A stretch of DNA of 64,000 bases from Marinobacter denitrificans (GTDB lineage Bacteria > Pseudomonadota > Gammaproteobacteria > Pseudomonadales > Oleiphilaceae): contig NZ_VMHN01000012.1 in the NCBI RefSeq assembly GCF_008795955.1, forward strand, positions 43,325 through 107,324, written 5' to 3'. The notes below the pieces were generated by a model. That model ran no database searches. It worked only from the letters and a program-made list of their open reading frames with translations, and was not told where the DNA came from. Numbering within the stretch: the first letter of the stretch is position 1; each line of letters begins with the position of its first letter. Below are positions 32,267 through 41,794 of this stretch, piece by piece. The position numbers and the translations under genes are program-made.

Positions 32267-34837
32267 ATGGCACAACTACCGAAACGTGCAAAGGTCGTCA
32301 TCATCGGTCAGGGCGGTATTGTCGGCTCCTCGGTAGCCCACCACCTGATTGAGCAGGGCTGGGATGACATTGTCGGGCTGGAGAAATCCGCCATCCCCTC
32401 AGACATCGGGTCCACATCCCACGCCTCCGATTTCTGCTTCACCACCTCACACGACAAGCTGAACATCTACACCACCAAATACAGCCAGGCCTTTTATGAA
32501 AAGCGTGGCAATTATGTGAAATGCGGAGGCATGGAAGTCGCTCGGGTGGATGACGACGAACGCATGGATGAGCTACGTCGCAAGGTGGGCTCCGGCAAGG
32601 CCTTCGGCACCAATGTCAGTATGATCTCGCCGCAACAGGCGAAAGAGCTGTTCCCGATGGTGGACGAAAGCCAGATCCAGGGGGCCATGTGGGACCCGGA
32701 CGCCGGGCTGGTAGTTCCCCGCTCCCAGACAGTAGCCGGCGACCTGGTGGAGGAGGCAGTCGCCAGTGGAAAACTCCAGGCCTTTGCCTACACACCGGCC
32801 ATCCGCATCGATGTCCAGGACGGCCAGGTGCGTGGCGTGGAAACTCACAAAGGCTACATTGAAACCGAATACGTGGTGCTCTCCATGGGCATCTGGGGGC
32901 CGTTGATGGCCAACACCGCCAACGCCCCCCTGCCGCTGATGCCACTGGAACACCCCTTGCTGTTCTTCGGACCCTACGAAGAACTGGCCGGCACCGGCAA
33001 GCAGATCGTCTATCCCCTGTTCCGCGACCAGGGCAACTCCGCCTATGTACGAGACACCGGAGACCCCACTACTACCGAAGGTGGCCGTATCGAATGGGGC
33101 TATTACGAGGCAGAGAACCCGCGGCTGGTCTACCCCGGCGCCATTGCCGAGCCGGGCGAGGCACGGATGTCGCCGTCGATGCGGGACCTTTCGCTGGACC
33201 AGGTCATGCACGCTTACGAAAAAGCGATCGAAATGACCCCGATCCTCGGCGAGCTCGGCTGGGAGGAAAAGCACTCTTTCAACGGCCTGCTGTCAGTCAC
33301 CCCGGATGGCGGCTCATTGATGGGAGAAGCGCCGGAAGTGCGCAACCTGTGGTTCTGCGAAGCGGTCTGGGTCAAGGACGGCCCCGGGGCGGGCAAGATA
33401 CTGGCGGACTGGATGACCCACGGGGCTCCGGACATGGACCCTCACAGCATCGATATTGCTCGCCATTATCCGCTGCAGAAAACGCCGGAGTATGTTTACA
33501 ACCGCTGCTACGAGACCGCCAAGAAGATCTATACACCTGCGGTTCATCCCCGTGAGCCCTACCTCACCGGCCGCAGAATGCGAACCAGCCCGTTCTACCT
33601 GCGGGAAGTGGAACTGGGGGCCTACTTCATGGAAGCCGCCGGCTGGGAACGGGCCCACGGATACGCCGCCAATGAGTCTACCCTCCTGGCCAAATACCGC
33701 GACCGCATCCCGGTGCGTGAACACGAGTGGGACGCCCGGCATTTCTGGGATGTGTCCAACGCAGAGCAGTTGGAGATGAGCGAGTCAGTGGGCATGATCA
33801 ACCTCTCCCATTTCGCCATCTTCGACATCTCCGGCAACGACGCGGAAGCACTGCTGGAATACCTGTCGGTGGCCAAGGTCGGCGGCAACACGCCCCATGG
33901 CAAAGGCGTGTACACCCACTTCCTCGACGGCCGCGGTGGCGTACGCTCCGACCTGACCATTATCCGGCGCGGCGAGAAAGACTTTCGTGTGGTCTGCGGC
34001 GGCGACACCGGCCACCGGGACTATTGCTGGATTACCCGCATGGCCCGGGAGAAAGGCCTCGAAAAAATCCAGCTGCGCGACCGCACGGACGAGCTCGCCA
34101 CCCTGGGGCTCTGGGGCCCGAAAGCCCGGGAAACCCTGGCGCAGTTCGTCACCGACCCGGACCAACTGTCTGCAGAGAACTTTCCGTTTGCCACAGCGCA
34201 GGAACTCAACATCAAGGGCGTTCCGGTATGGGCTTTCCGGATCTCGTACGTGGGCGAGCAGGGCTGGGAACTCTACTTCCCGTTCAGCTATGGTCTGCGG
34301 ATATGGGACCTGCTGTTTGAGGCAGGCGTTACCCCGGTGGGCATCGAAACCTACGCCAATACCCGGCGCCTGGAGAAAAGCCTGCGCCTGCAGAACGTGG
34401 ACCTGGAAACCGAATACAACCTGTACGAAGCCGGCTTGCAGCGGCCCAAAGTCAAGGAGGCGGATTTCCATGGCAAGGCGGCCTATGTGGAACAGCGGGA
34501 ACAACCCAGCCAGGCGGCCTACCTGTGCACCATGACCATGACCGACCACAGGGACGCCAATGGTGTGCTGCGATACCCGGTTGGCCAGTGGCCGATTCTG
34601 GACCCGCAGACAGGGGAGGTACTGGTGGACAGCCACGGCCGCCGTTCCTACAACACCAGCGTGGCCTGGGGGCCGTCAGTGGGCAAGATCATCCTGCTCG
34701 GGTACATTCCGGTGGAGTATGCCCAGGAAGGACGGGAACTGACCCTTGAGTACTACCAGGAACACTATCCCGTCCGCATCGAGGCAGTGGGTTACCGGGC
34801 TCTGTTTGATCCGGAGAATGACCGGGTCAAGTCGTGA
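32267..34837 (+). CDS. Dimethylglycine-dehydrogenase-like FAD/GcvT protein
   Basis: The ATG at 32267 follows GGAAAGGGG and gives 856 residues. The N-terminal half is a DAO-type FAD oxidoreductase (VVIIGQGGIVGSSVAHHL near residue 10, with GSTSHASDFCF around the flavin-linkage region), followed by an FAO_M linker and a GcvT-type folate-binding domain from about residue 440 (WELYFPFSYG and the C-terminal barrel). This is the architecture of dimethylglycine and sarcosine dehydrogenases, which oxidise N-methyl groups and pass formaldehyde to THF. The neighbouring one-carbon genes agree; the true amine is unknown. Confidence 0.82.
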   Translation: MAQLPKRAKVVIIGQGGIVGSSVAHHLIEQGWDDIVGLEKSAIPSDIGSTSHASDFCFTTSHDKLNIYTTKYSQAFYEKRGNYVKCGGMEVARVDDDERMDELRRKVGSGKAFGTNVSMISPQQAKELFPMVDESQIQGAMWDPDAGLVVPRSQTVAGDLVEEAVASGKLQAFAYTPAIRIDVQDGQVRGVETHKGYIETEYVVLSMGIWGPLMANTANAPLPLMPLEHPLLFFGPYEELAGTGKQIVYPLFRDQGNSAYVRDTGDPTTTEGGRIEWGYYEAENPRLVYPGAIAEPGEARMSPSMRDLSLDQVMHAYEKAIEMTPILGELGWEEKHSFNGLLSVTPDGGSLMGEAPEVRNLWFCEAVWVKDGPGAGKILADWMTHGAPDMDPHSIDIARHYPLQKTPEYVYNRCYETAKKIYTPAVHPREPYLTGRRMRTSPFYLREVELGAYFMEAAGWERAHGYAANESTLLAKYRDRIPVREHEWDARHFWDVSNAEQLEMSESVGMINLSHFAIFDISGNDAEALLEYLSVAKVGGNTPHGKGVYTHFLDGRGGVRSDLTIIRRGEKDFRVVCGGDTGHRDYCWITRMAREKGLEKIQLRDRTDELATLGLWGPKARETLAQFVTDPDQLSAENFPFATAQELNIKGVPVWAFRISYVGEQGWELYFPFSYGLRIWDLLFEAGVTPVGIETYANTRRLEKSLRLQNVDLETEYNLYEAGLQRPKVKEADFHGKAAYVEQREQPSQAAYLCTMTMTDHRDANGVLRYPVGQWPILDPQTGEVLVDSHGRRSYNTSVAWGPSVGKIILLGYIPVEYAQEGRELTLEYYQEHYPVRIEAVGYRALFDPENDRVKS

Positions 34838-34864
34838 CCGGTTTCCGGTAGCTGGGCCTGGCGG

Positions 34865-36247
34865 TCAGCATTCAATGATGTTGACCGCCAGCCCTCCCCT
34901 TGCCGTTTCCTTGTACTTGTCCAGCATATCGCGGCCGGTTTCCCTCATGGTATGCAACACCTTGTCCAGCGAAACGTAATGCTTGCCGTCGCCCCGCAAG
35001 GCCATGATGGCGGCGTCGATGGCTTTGACAGAGGCCATGGCATTGCGCTCGATACAGGGAATCTGCACCAGCCCGCCAATGGGGTCGCAGGTCATGCCCA
35101 GATGGTGCTCCATGCCAATTTCGGCGGCGTTTTCCACCTGCTCCGGTGAGCCGCCAGTCGCCGCAGCCAGACCGGCCGCCGCCATGGCACAGGCGGAACC
35201 AACTTCGCCCTGGCACCCCACCTCGGCCCCGGAGATCGACGCATTTTCCTTGAACAGCACGCCAATCGCCGCGGCGGTCAACATGAAGCGCACAATCCCG
35301 TCTTCGTCCGCCTGGGGGCAGAACTCCCAGTAATAGTGAAGTACAGCCGGAATAATGCCCGCTGCGCCATTCGTTGGCGCAGTTACAATACGGCCCCCGG
35401 CGGCGTTTTCCTCGTTGACGGCCAGGGCGTAGAGATTGACCCAGTCCAGGGCGCTCAGGGACGGTGAAATCAGATCCACCCGCTGCTTGTCCATCAGCGA
35501 ACGGAACAGCGACGCGGCCCGGCGGCGCACCTTGAGGCCACCCGGCAACTCTCCTTCATGGGCAATACCGTTCTGTACGCACTCACGCATCACCCGCCAG
35601 AGCTCCAGGATACCGACGCGAATCTCATCCTGTGTTCGCCAGGCCTGTTCATTGGCGTACATGATATCGGCAATTGTCAGTTCCCCTTCCCGGCACAGAC
35701 TCAGCAGCGCCTTGCCGCTGCCGAAAGGGTATGGTTGTGGAGTGTCGTCTTCACGAATTGCCGGGGTCCCTTCGGCGGTGGCATCCACAACGAATCCACC
35801 GCCAACCGAGTAATAGGTTTTTTCATACAGGCACTGCCCCTTACCGTCGAACGCCTGGCAGGTCATGCCATTGGGATGTTCAGGCAGAGACTTACGGCGG
35901 TAATAGACCAGGTCGGTATTCTCGCGGAATCGAATGGCGTGGTGCCCCGCCATCAACAGGGTTTCGCTGCTCCGAATCCGTTCCAGGCAAGCCGGCATTT
36001 CCTCCGGGTCGATACGGTCAGGCCGTTCACCCTGCAGCCCCATCATCACCGCCGGGCCGGTGCCATGGCCCTTGCCGGTCGCCCCGAGCGAGCCGTACAG
36101 GGAAACCCTCACCCTACACACAGGCTCCATCAGCCCTTCTGTTACCAGCGCCCCGGCGAACCGCCGTGCTGCCTCCATGGGACCCACAGTATGTGAGCTG
36201 GAAGGACCAATGCCTACCTTGAACAGTTCAAAAAGACTGATGGCCAA
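34865..36247 (-). CDS. L-serine ammonia-lyase
   Basis: The reading begins at a TTG (36247), because AGGAGGG lies seven bases upstream and the product then starts AISLFELFKVGIGPSSSHT, the canonical N-terminus; upstream codons are poor. The 460-residue protein has the cysteines of the iron-sulfur cluster in TCDPIGG and CIERNAM and the alpha-chain pattern AEVGCQGEVGSACAMAAAG. It deaminates serine to pyruvate. In Pseudomonas a serine lyase belongs to the glycine betaine pathway, draining serine made from glycine plus methylene-THF, which suits this location. Confidence 0.92.
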   Translation of the reverse strand: MAISLFELFKVGIGPSSSHTVGPMEAARRFAGALVTEGLMEPVCRVRVSLYGSLGATGKGHGTGPAVMMGLQGERPDRIDPEEMPACLERIRSSETLLMAGHHAIRFRENTDLVYYRRKSLPEHPNGMTCQAFDGKGQCLYEKTYYSVGGGFVVDATAEGTPAIREDDTPQPYPFGSGKALLSLCREGELTIADIMYANEQAWRTQDEIRVGILELWRVMRECVQNGIAHEGELPGGLKVRRRAASLFRSLMDKQRVDLISPSLSALDWVNLYALAVNEENAAGGRIVTAPTNGAAGIIPAVLHYYWEFCPQADEDGIVRFMLTAAAIGVLFKENASISGAEVGCQGEVGSACAMAAAGLAAATGGSPEQVENAAEIGMEHHLGMTCDPIGGLVQIPCIERNAMASVKAIDAAIMALRGDGKHYVSLDKVLHTMRETGRDMLDKYKETARGGLAVNIIEC

Positions 36248-36514
36248 TGTGTTCCCTCCTTCCGTGGGATGTACCTGAAGAGTAGCGCCTCCTGGCCCCG
36301 TTCGCATGCTTGCTGGCGACACCGGAACGATAATTTACGACAGCAGGACAAGTCGCTTGGAGACCATCACGCACCCTGGAATGTCGCATTTGGACCAGTG
36401 ACATTCCGATTACAGCTTTAGACTGAAGCCAGACTGGAGTTGATCACTTATTGCACTATCGCAGTGCAACAACTAGTGTTGAGGTTGTGCCCAGGCGGGG
36501 CAAGGGGGTTACAC

Positions 36515-37639
36515 ATGACCACGGACACAGGCTCGCCCACAAACAGGCCCACTCAAGCGCCCTACCGGGTAGGCTTTCTGCTGATCGAAAACTTCACCCT
36601 CATTGCCCTTGCAACCGCTGTTGAGCCCTTGCGCGTAGCCAATCAGTTGGCAGGCACCGAGCTCTATTCCTGGAAACTCCTCACCGCAACCGGCGACTAT
36701 GCCCGCGCCAGTGATGGCATCACCATGGTACCGGACGCATCCATTCAGGAAGAACACAGCTTCGACCTGGTTATTGTTGTGGCGGGCATTGACGTTACCC
36801 GGAGTTTCTCGCGCCAGGAAACCACCTGGCTGAAACAGATGGCCCGGCGGCATGTCCTGCTGGGGGCAGTCTGTACCGGACCCTACGTTCTGGCCAGCGC
36901 TGGCCTGCTGGATGGCTACGCCTGCAGTGCCCACTGGGAATGCCTGGAAGCCATGCAGGAGGGCTTTCCCCGGGTACAGACCAACAACCATCTGTTTACC
37001 GTTGAGCGGGAGCGCATGACGTGCACCGGCGGCACCGTGCCGATGCACATGATGCTTGCCTTTCTGACCAGGCGGCATGGGCAGGAACTCAGCAATGCCG
37101 TCTCCCACATGTTTGTCTGCGACCGGGTACGGGAAGACAGTGAACAACAACCCATGCCCATGCATCCGAAACTGGCCTGCGCCCAACCCAAGCTGGCAGA
37201 AGCCGCCCAGTTGATGGAAGCCAATATTGAAGAGCCCATCGAGTTGCAGGAACTGGCGACCCTGGCCGGAATATCACGCCGGCAACTGGAACGGCTGTTC
37301 CTCAAACACATGGGTTGCACGCCATCGCGGTACTACCTGCGGGTAAGGCTGAACCGCGCCCGCCGCCTTCTCAAGCAGACCTCCTGTTCCATTGTGGAGA
37401 TTGCGTCCATGTGCGGCTTTGTGTCTGCCACTCACTTCAGCCGCTGCTACCGCAAGACCATGGGGCGAGCTCCCAAATACGAACGGATGGAATTCTTCAC
37501 TCCGGCCAGGGCCGACGGCGCCCTGACCGATACGATGGCCAGCTTGTCGTCTTCCTCCCTGCAAGCGCTGAAGCGGGCCCGTGCGGAACCGACCTACGGC
37601 ACCTTTGAAAGCCGGCGTGAGGATACCCTCTCAGGTTAA
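36515..37639 (+). CDS. GlxA/GbdR-like AraC regulator with DJ-1/PfpI sensor domain
   Basis: The ATG at 36515 follows AAGGGGG and gives 374 residues. Residues about 15-190 are an amidotransferase-like (DJ-1/PfpI) ligand domain with VCTGPYVLASAGLL, and residues about 235-335 an AraC HTH pair (ELATLAGISRRQLERLF, EIASMCGFVSATHFSRCY). This is the layout of GbdR, ArgR and CdhR; GbdR activates glycine betaine, dimethylglycine and sarcosine genes. Its position between a serine lyase and THF genes supports a role as activator of this methyl-catabolic cluster. It overlaps fhs by nine bases tail to tail. Confidence 0.87.
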   Translation: MTTDTGSPTNRPTQAPYRVGFLLIENFTLIALATAVEPLRVANQLAGTELYSWKLLTATGDYARASDGITMVPDASIQEEHSFDLVIVVAGIDVTRSFSRQETTWLKQMARRHVLLGAVCTGPYVLASAGLLDGYACSAHWECLEAMQEGFPRVQTNNHLFTVERERMTCTGGTVPMHMMLAFLTRRHGQELSNAVSHMFVCDRVREDSEQQPMPMHPKLACAQPKLAEAAQLMEANIEEPIELQELATLAGISRRQLERLFLKHMGCTPSRYYLRVRLNRARRLLKQTSCSIVEIASMCGFVSATHFSRCYRKTMGRAPKYERMEFFTPARADGALTDTMASLSSSSLQALKRARAEPTYGTFESRREDTLSG

Positions 37640-39367
37640 CCCCACTACAAGGCCATCGTCATCCAGGGCAATATCCAGCGCAGCAGGGCGCCGGGGTAGC
37701 CCCGGCATAGTCATGATGTCGCCACACACTGCCACCACAAAACCGGCGCCGGCGGCCAGGCGCACTTCCCGCACCGGCAGCATATGCCCCGAGGGTGCCC
37801 CCTTTACCGACGAATCCGCAGAGAAGCTGTATTGGGTCTTGGCGATGCACACCGGCAGGTGGCCAAAGCCCAGGCTCTCATACTCTTCCAGTTGCCGCTT
37901 GGCCGCGGTTGTAAATTCCACGCTTCCCGCGTGATAGATGCGGGTGGCAATGGTGCGGATCTTGTCCGCCAGTGGCAGGCTGTCCTCGTAGAGAAACTTC
38001 ACATCAGGCGTGCCCTCATCCATCTGGTCGAGCACCGCCTGGGCCAGTTCAGTAGCCCCTTCGCCTCCGGTTGCCCAGTGGTCGGCAGGCACCGCCCTTA
38101 CCCCCAGCTCTTCACTGATGGCCTCCACCAGTAACAGCTCTTCCTCGGTGTCGTCAGGGAAACGGTTAATGCACACCACAGGCGTCAGGCCAAACTGCTG
38201 AAGGTTCCGGATGTGTCGCTCAAGATTAGCCGCGCCCTCCCGCAACGCGACCAGGTCAGAAATAGCCAGTTTGCTGCGGGGGACTCCTCCCTGCATCTTG
38301 AGAGCCCGAATGGTGCAAACGATCACTGCAGCATCAGGACGCAGGCCCGTGTGCCGGCATTTGATATCAATAAACTTTTCCGCACCCAGGTCAGCTCCAA
38401 AGCCAGCCTCGGTCACCACGACATCGTTGAGAGCCAGCGCGGCCCGGGTTGCTGTCACGGAGTTGCAGCCATGGGCAATGTTGGCAAACGGCCCGCCATG
38501 GATAAACACCGGATTGTGCTCCAGACTCTGCACCAGGTTTGGCTGCAGTGCTTCTTTGAGCAGAACCGTAAGCGAGCCTTCCACGCCAAGGTCACGGACA
38601 GTGACCGGGGTCATGTCGGAACGCCTCCCAATGATGATATTGCCCAATCGCTGTTTCAGGTCTGCGCGCCCGTCAGCCAGACAAAGAATCGCCATGATCT
38701 CGGACGAAACCGTGATATCAAACCCGGTTTCCCGGGGCACTCCATGGGCTGCACCACCCAGGCCACACACCATGTTGCGCAGGGAACGGTCGGTCAGGTC
38801 CATTACCCTTCGCCAGCTTATGTAACGCGGATCCAGCCCGGCTTCATTACCCCAGTGGATATGGTTATCGATCAAGGATGCCAGCAGGTTGTGGGCGGTG
38901 GTAATGGCATGGAAGTCGCCGTTAAAGTGAAGGTTGATGTCTTCCATGGGAATGACCTGGGCACGGCCACCGCCAGCGGCTCCACCTTTCATGCCGAAAC
39001 AGGGGCCAAGGGACGGCTCCCGCAGGCATACGGAAGAGCGGACTCCCAGCCTGTTGAGGCCATCGTTCAGCCCCACACTGGTGGTGGTCTTGCCCTCTCC
39101 GGCCGGGGTCGGTGTAATGGCGGTGACCAACACCAGTTTGCCCCGGGGTGCGGTAGCAGAGGTATCCACATAAGCCATATCCAGCTTGGCTTTGTAGTGC
39201 CCGAAAGGCACCAGGCTCTCCCCCGGCAGGCCGAAGCGCCGTTGCGCCAGCAGCAGGATCGATTGAGGCTGGACCGAGCGGGCAATCTCGATATCTGGTG
39301 TGCCTGGCGGCAGGAACTCCGCGGGGGCCGGTGTGGCTGATGTCAGATTACTGTACTGAAGACTCAT
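37631..39367 (-). CDS. fhs: Formate--tetrahydrofolate ligase
   Basis: The ATG at 39367 follows GAGGGGG and gives 578 residues; the longer open frame upstream is the MTHFR-like gene in another frame. TPTPAGEGKTTT near residue 80 is the P-loop, and the long conserved body (GGAAGGGRAQVIPMEDINLH) is typical. The enzyme interconverts formate plus THF plus ATP with 10-formyl-THF; run in reverse in a demethylation pathway it releases formate and saves ATP. It overlaps the upstream MTHFR-like gene by 20 bases, so tight co-translation is likely. Confidence 0.95.
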   Translation of the reverse strand: MSLQYSNLTSATPAPAEFLPPGTPDIEIARSVQPQSILLLAQRRFGLPGESLVPFGHYKAKLDMAYVDTSATAPRGKLVLVTAITPTPAGEGKTTTSVGLNDGLNRLGVRSSVCLREPSLGPCFGMKGGAAGGGRAQVIPMEDINLHFNGDFHAITTAHNLLASLIDNHIHWGNEAGLDPRYISWRRVMDLTDRSLRNMVCGLGGAAHGVPRETGFDITVSSEIMAILCLADGRADLKQRLGNIIIGRRSDMTPVTVRDLGVEGSLTVLLKEALQPNLVQSLEHNPVFIHGGPFANIAHGCNSVTATRAALALNDVVVTEAGFGADLGAEKFIDIKCRHTGLRPDAAVIVCTIRALKMQGGVPRSKLAISDLVALREGAANLERHIRNLQQFGLTPVVCINRFPDDTEEELLLVEAISEELGVRAVPADHWATGGEGATELAQAVLDQMDEGTPDVKFLYEDSLPLADKIRTIATRIYHAGSVEFTTAAKRQLEEYESLGFGHLPVCIAKTQYSFSADSSVKGAPSGHMLPVREVRLAAGAGFVVAVCGDIMTMPGLPRRPAALDIALDDDGLVVGLT

Positions 39368-40283
39368 GGAAATGCCCCCTCTGGTCCTTTGCGGACCCGC
39401 TATGCTCTTGGATCCATTGCGCCGACTGGCGCAGACCTCCGAATGGAAACAGATGGATACCCCGCAGCAGGGTATCCGGGTTGTCCAGGCAATACCGGAC
39501 CAGGGCACGCACCATGCCGTCTGGCGTCCAGGCCCGAAGCAGTCTGGTGCTCCCCGGGCGGCGTAACATCGCCCTGGCAGAGGCCCCTACCCCACACTGG
39601 GCGGCGTAGGCGATAAGGGTTTTCACCCGTGTAGGTCCCGCCATGCCGATGTAGACCGGCACCTCTTCCAGGATATCGCCCAGGCTTTGTAGCCAGTCGA
39701 TAACTACATCGGCGTCAAACGTAAATTGGGTCACCACCCAGAGCCGGGTGGCCGTAGCGCGGGCGTATTCACGCTTGATACCAAGGGCCTGGACCAGCGT
39801 GGCCCGATCCGCCATGGGGTGCCCGCCCGGATGGGCAGCCACTCCAACCCCGTGAAACCGGAACTGGGCCAGCAGACCAGACTCAAGCACTGCTAACGTA
39901 TCCGGGAATGGGCCGGCGACTGCATCGCTGTCGCCGGCAATCAGCAACAGACGATCCACCCTGTTCTCTTCCAGTTGAACCAACCAGTCCCGCAGTTGCC
40001 CACGACTCTCTGCCATGCGTGCTGGCACGTGGGGGATTGGCTGCATGCCGGTATCCAGAAGATGCCGGCAGGCAGCCAATGTGTCGGTGAACTGTCCCTT
40101 CGGCAGAAACGGCACGTAAACACAGGTGCCCCGAGGCAGTAGGGCCGGCAGATTCTCTGCTGTCAGTATCTGGCGCGGTGTCGCCTCAATGGAAGCGGAG
40201 CGTGCCAGACTACGCAGCTTTGCGGCTGCCTCCTCATCGCGGGGACCGGCTGCCTGTTTTTCACTCACCAGTTTCATAGCCAA
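39348..40283 (-). CDS. Methylenetetrahydrofolate reductase-like protein
   Basis: A 311-residue TIM-barrel protein of the MTHFR superfamily, seen in LLIAGDSDAVAGPF (the segment where MetF has GDxP), GVAAHPGGHP (the equivalent of the AxYPExHP flavin segment) and QFTFDADVV. It is more divergent than housekeeping MetF. Between a DmdA-like demethylase and fhs, it probably oxidises methyl-THF to methylene-THF. It starts 12 bases after the demethylase stop and overlaps fhs by 20 bases. Confidence 0.8.
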   Translation of the reverse strand: MAMKLVSEKQAAGPRDEEAAAKLRSLARSASIEATPRQILTAENLPALLPRGTCVYVPFLPKGQFTDTLAACRHLLDTGMQPIPHVPARMAESRGQLRDWLVQLEENRVDRLLLIAGDSDAVAGPFPDTLAVLESGLLAQFRFHGVGVAAHPGGHPMADRATLVQALGIKREYARATATRLWVVTQFTFDADVVIDWLQSLGDILEEVPVYIGMAGPTRVKTLIAYAAQCGVGASARAMLRRPGSTRLLRAWTPDGMVRALVRYCLDNPDTLLRGIHLFPFGGLRQSAQWIQEHSGSAKDQRGHFHESSVQ

Positions 40284-40295
40284 CGCATCCTGTTG

Positions 40296-41657
40296 CTAAT
40301 CCGCGAAGTCGATGCCCTTCGCCCGGGCCCGCTCGCGGGCATTGGGATTCACCGATGGACGGAAGGGAACCTCAACCACTTCCGCCTCCACATCCGTGGT
40401 GCCGTCCGCGGCGGCATATTCCACCGGCAGGTGGACCGTCAACCTGGTGCCGATACTGCGCAGATCATAGGGTACATACGCCAGCGCGATGTTCGTCTCC
40501 AGTTCCGGCGAGTACCAGGGCGACGTGACATAGCCTTCAGGCTGGCCACCGTTCTCACCGCTGATCAGCCAGAAGTCGTTGGCATAGTCGGTTACCGGGC
40601 TGCCGCCAAAACGGATGCCCACCATGATGTGACTAAACGGAGGACGACCGGCATCGATCTGCTCACGAACTTTCTCAAGCTTCTGTTTGCCGATGTAGTC
40701 CGCGTCCTTGTTGCGCGGTACCTGGTACGCCAGTGCGCACTGGAACGGCAGTGTTTCCTGGTCGACGTCCTGGCCCCAGGAAAGAATGCCCGCGGCAATC
40801 CGTCGGTGGTGCGCAGGGGCAATAACCCGAAGGTTGTGGGGCTCACCCGCTGCAAGCACGGTGTACCATAGATCTTCGGCGTATTTGGTGGCTTCCTTGA
40901 GGTATATCTCGTAGCCCTTTTCGCCCGTGAAACCGGTCTGGGAAACGATCACGTCGTGGCCGGCAACCTGGCCTTCCATCAGCCCGTAGAAGGGAATCTC
41001 CCTCACCGCTTCACCAAACAGATCCGCCATGAGCGCCTCAGACTTGGGCCCCTGAATCTGAACCGGCGCCACATCGATTTCCGCGATGCTGACATTGAAA
41101 CCCATACCGATGTTTACGCCCCGCATCCAGAGTTCCAGATCACTGTCGGAAAGTGAAAACCAGAATTCATCCTCGGCGACCCGCAGCAACACAGGGTCAT
41201 TGATGATGCCGCCCTCCTCGTTGCACAGGATGACGTACTTGCCCCGCATGGGTTTGATCCTCGTGGCATCCCGGGTGATCACGTAGTTTACAAAGCGCTC
41301 CGCATCCGGACCCTTGACCTGGATCTGGCGCTCTACCGCCACGTTCCACATGGTGACGTCATTGATCAGGGAATCGTATTCCACCATGGCACCACCGTCT
41401 TCCGGGCGAACGTAACCCCTGGGGTGGTACATGCGGTTGTAAACCGTGGCCCGCCAGCAGCCGGCTTCATAGGCAAGGTGCCAATAGGGCGACTTGCGGA
41501 CCCGTGTGGAAATCAGCATTTCCACCGGCGTTGGACCGGACTGGCGCAGGTTGACAGGAACGCGACGATCAGACTGGTCGACGCTGTCAGGCTGGCGCGC
41601 TGCACCTGCCCGTTGTTGTGGATAATCCAGTAATGCGTGTTCGAATTTAACGGCCAT
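40296..41657 (-). CDS. GcvT-family THF-dependent demethylase, DmdA-like
   Basis: A 453-residue GcvT-fold protein. STRVRKSPY, WNVAVERQIQVKGPDA and the ending of the first domain (INDPVLLRVAEDEFWFS, VQIQGPKSEALM) resemble DMSP demethylase DmdA. True DmdA has about 370 residues; here there are about 50 extra N-terminal residues and a longer C-terminus (EVVEVPFRPSVNPNARERAR). It would move a methyl group from an S-, N- or O-methyl substrate to THF. The following MTHFR-like and fhs genes complete the route to formate. DMSP is one possible substrate, not demonstrated. Confidence 0.75.
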   Translation of the reverse strand: MAVKFEHALLDYPQQRAGAARQPDSVDQSDRRVPVNLRQSGPTPVEMLISTRVRKSPYWHLAYEAGCWRATVYNRMYHPRGYVRPEDGGAMVEYDSLINDVTMWNVAVERQIQVKGPDAERFVNYVITRDATRIKPMRGKYVILCNEEGGIINDPVLLRVAEDEFWFSLSDSDLELWMRGVNIGMGFNVSIAEIDVAPVQIQGPKSEALMADLFGEAVREIPFYGLMEGQVAGHDVIVSQTGFTGEKGYEIYLKEATKYAEDLWYTVLAAGEPHNLRVIAPAHHRRIAAGILSWGQDVDQETLPFQCALAYQVPRNKDADYIGKQKLEKVREQIDAGRPPFSHIMVGIRFGGSPVTDYANDFWLISGENGGQPEGYVTSPWYSPELETNIALAYVPYDLRSIGTRLTVHLPVEYAAADGTTDVEAEVVEVPFRPSVNPNARERARAKGIDFAD

Positions 41658-41754
41658 TGCTATCTCCCCCTTACCGGGTTGTTGATAGCTCTAATGTGGC
41701 CCTGTTTGCTTTTATCGGGTTGAACCAATACGACACTGGCGCAACCAAAAGCGT

Positions 41755-41782
41755 CAGAGGGGTGGCCAGGCCCACCCCTCTG
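41755..41782. terminator. Strong hairpin after the NCS2-like permease gene
   Basis: CAGAGGGGTGG (41755-41765) pairs perfectly with CCACCCCTCTG (41772-41782) around a six-base loop, 12 bases past the permease stop. In minus-strand order, ACGCTTTT follows the stem and CTTTT follows on the other strand. It probably ends the permease transcript before the demethylase gene. Confidence 0.7.
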
Positions 41783-41794
41783 CTTTTCAGCCTG

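Noticed and set aside
38213..39340. 375-codon open frame on the plus strand opposite fhs
   Set aside because: Antisense shadow of a clearly conserved gene; no ribosome-binding site and no recognisable protein features.
40296..41657. Naming the demethylase gene dmdA
   Set aside because: The length and terminal extensions differ from characterised DmdA and no DMSP transport or methylmercaptopropionate genes are adjacent.
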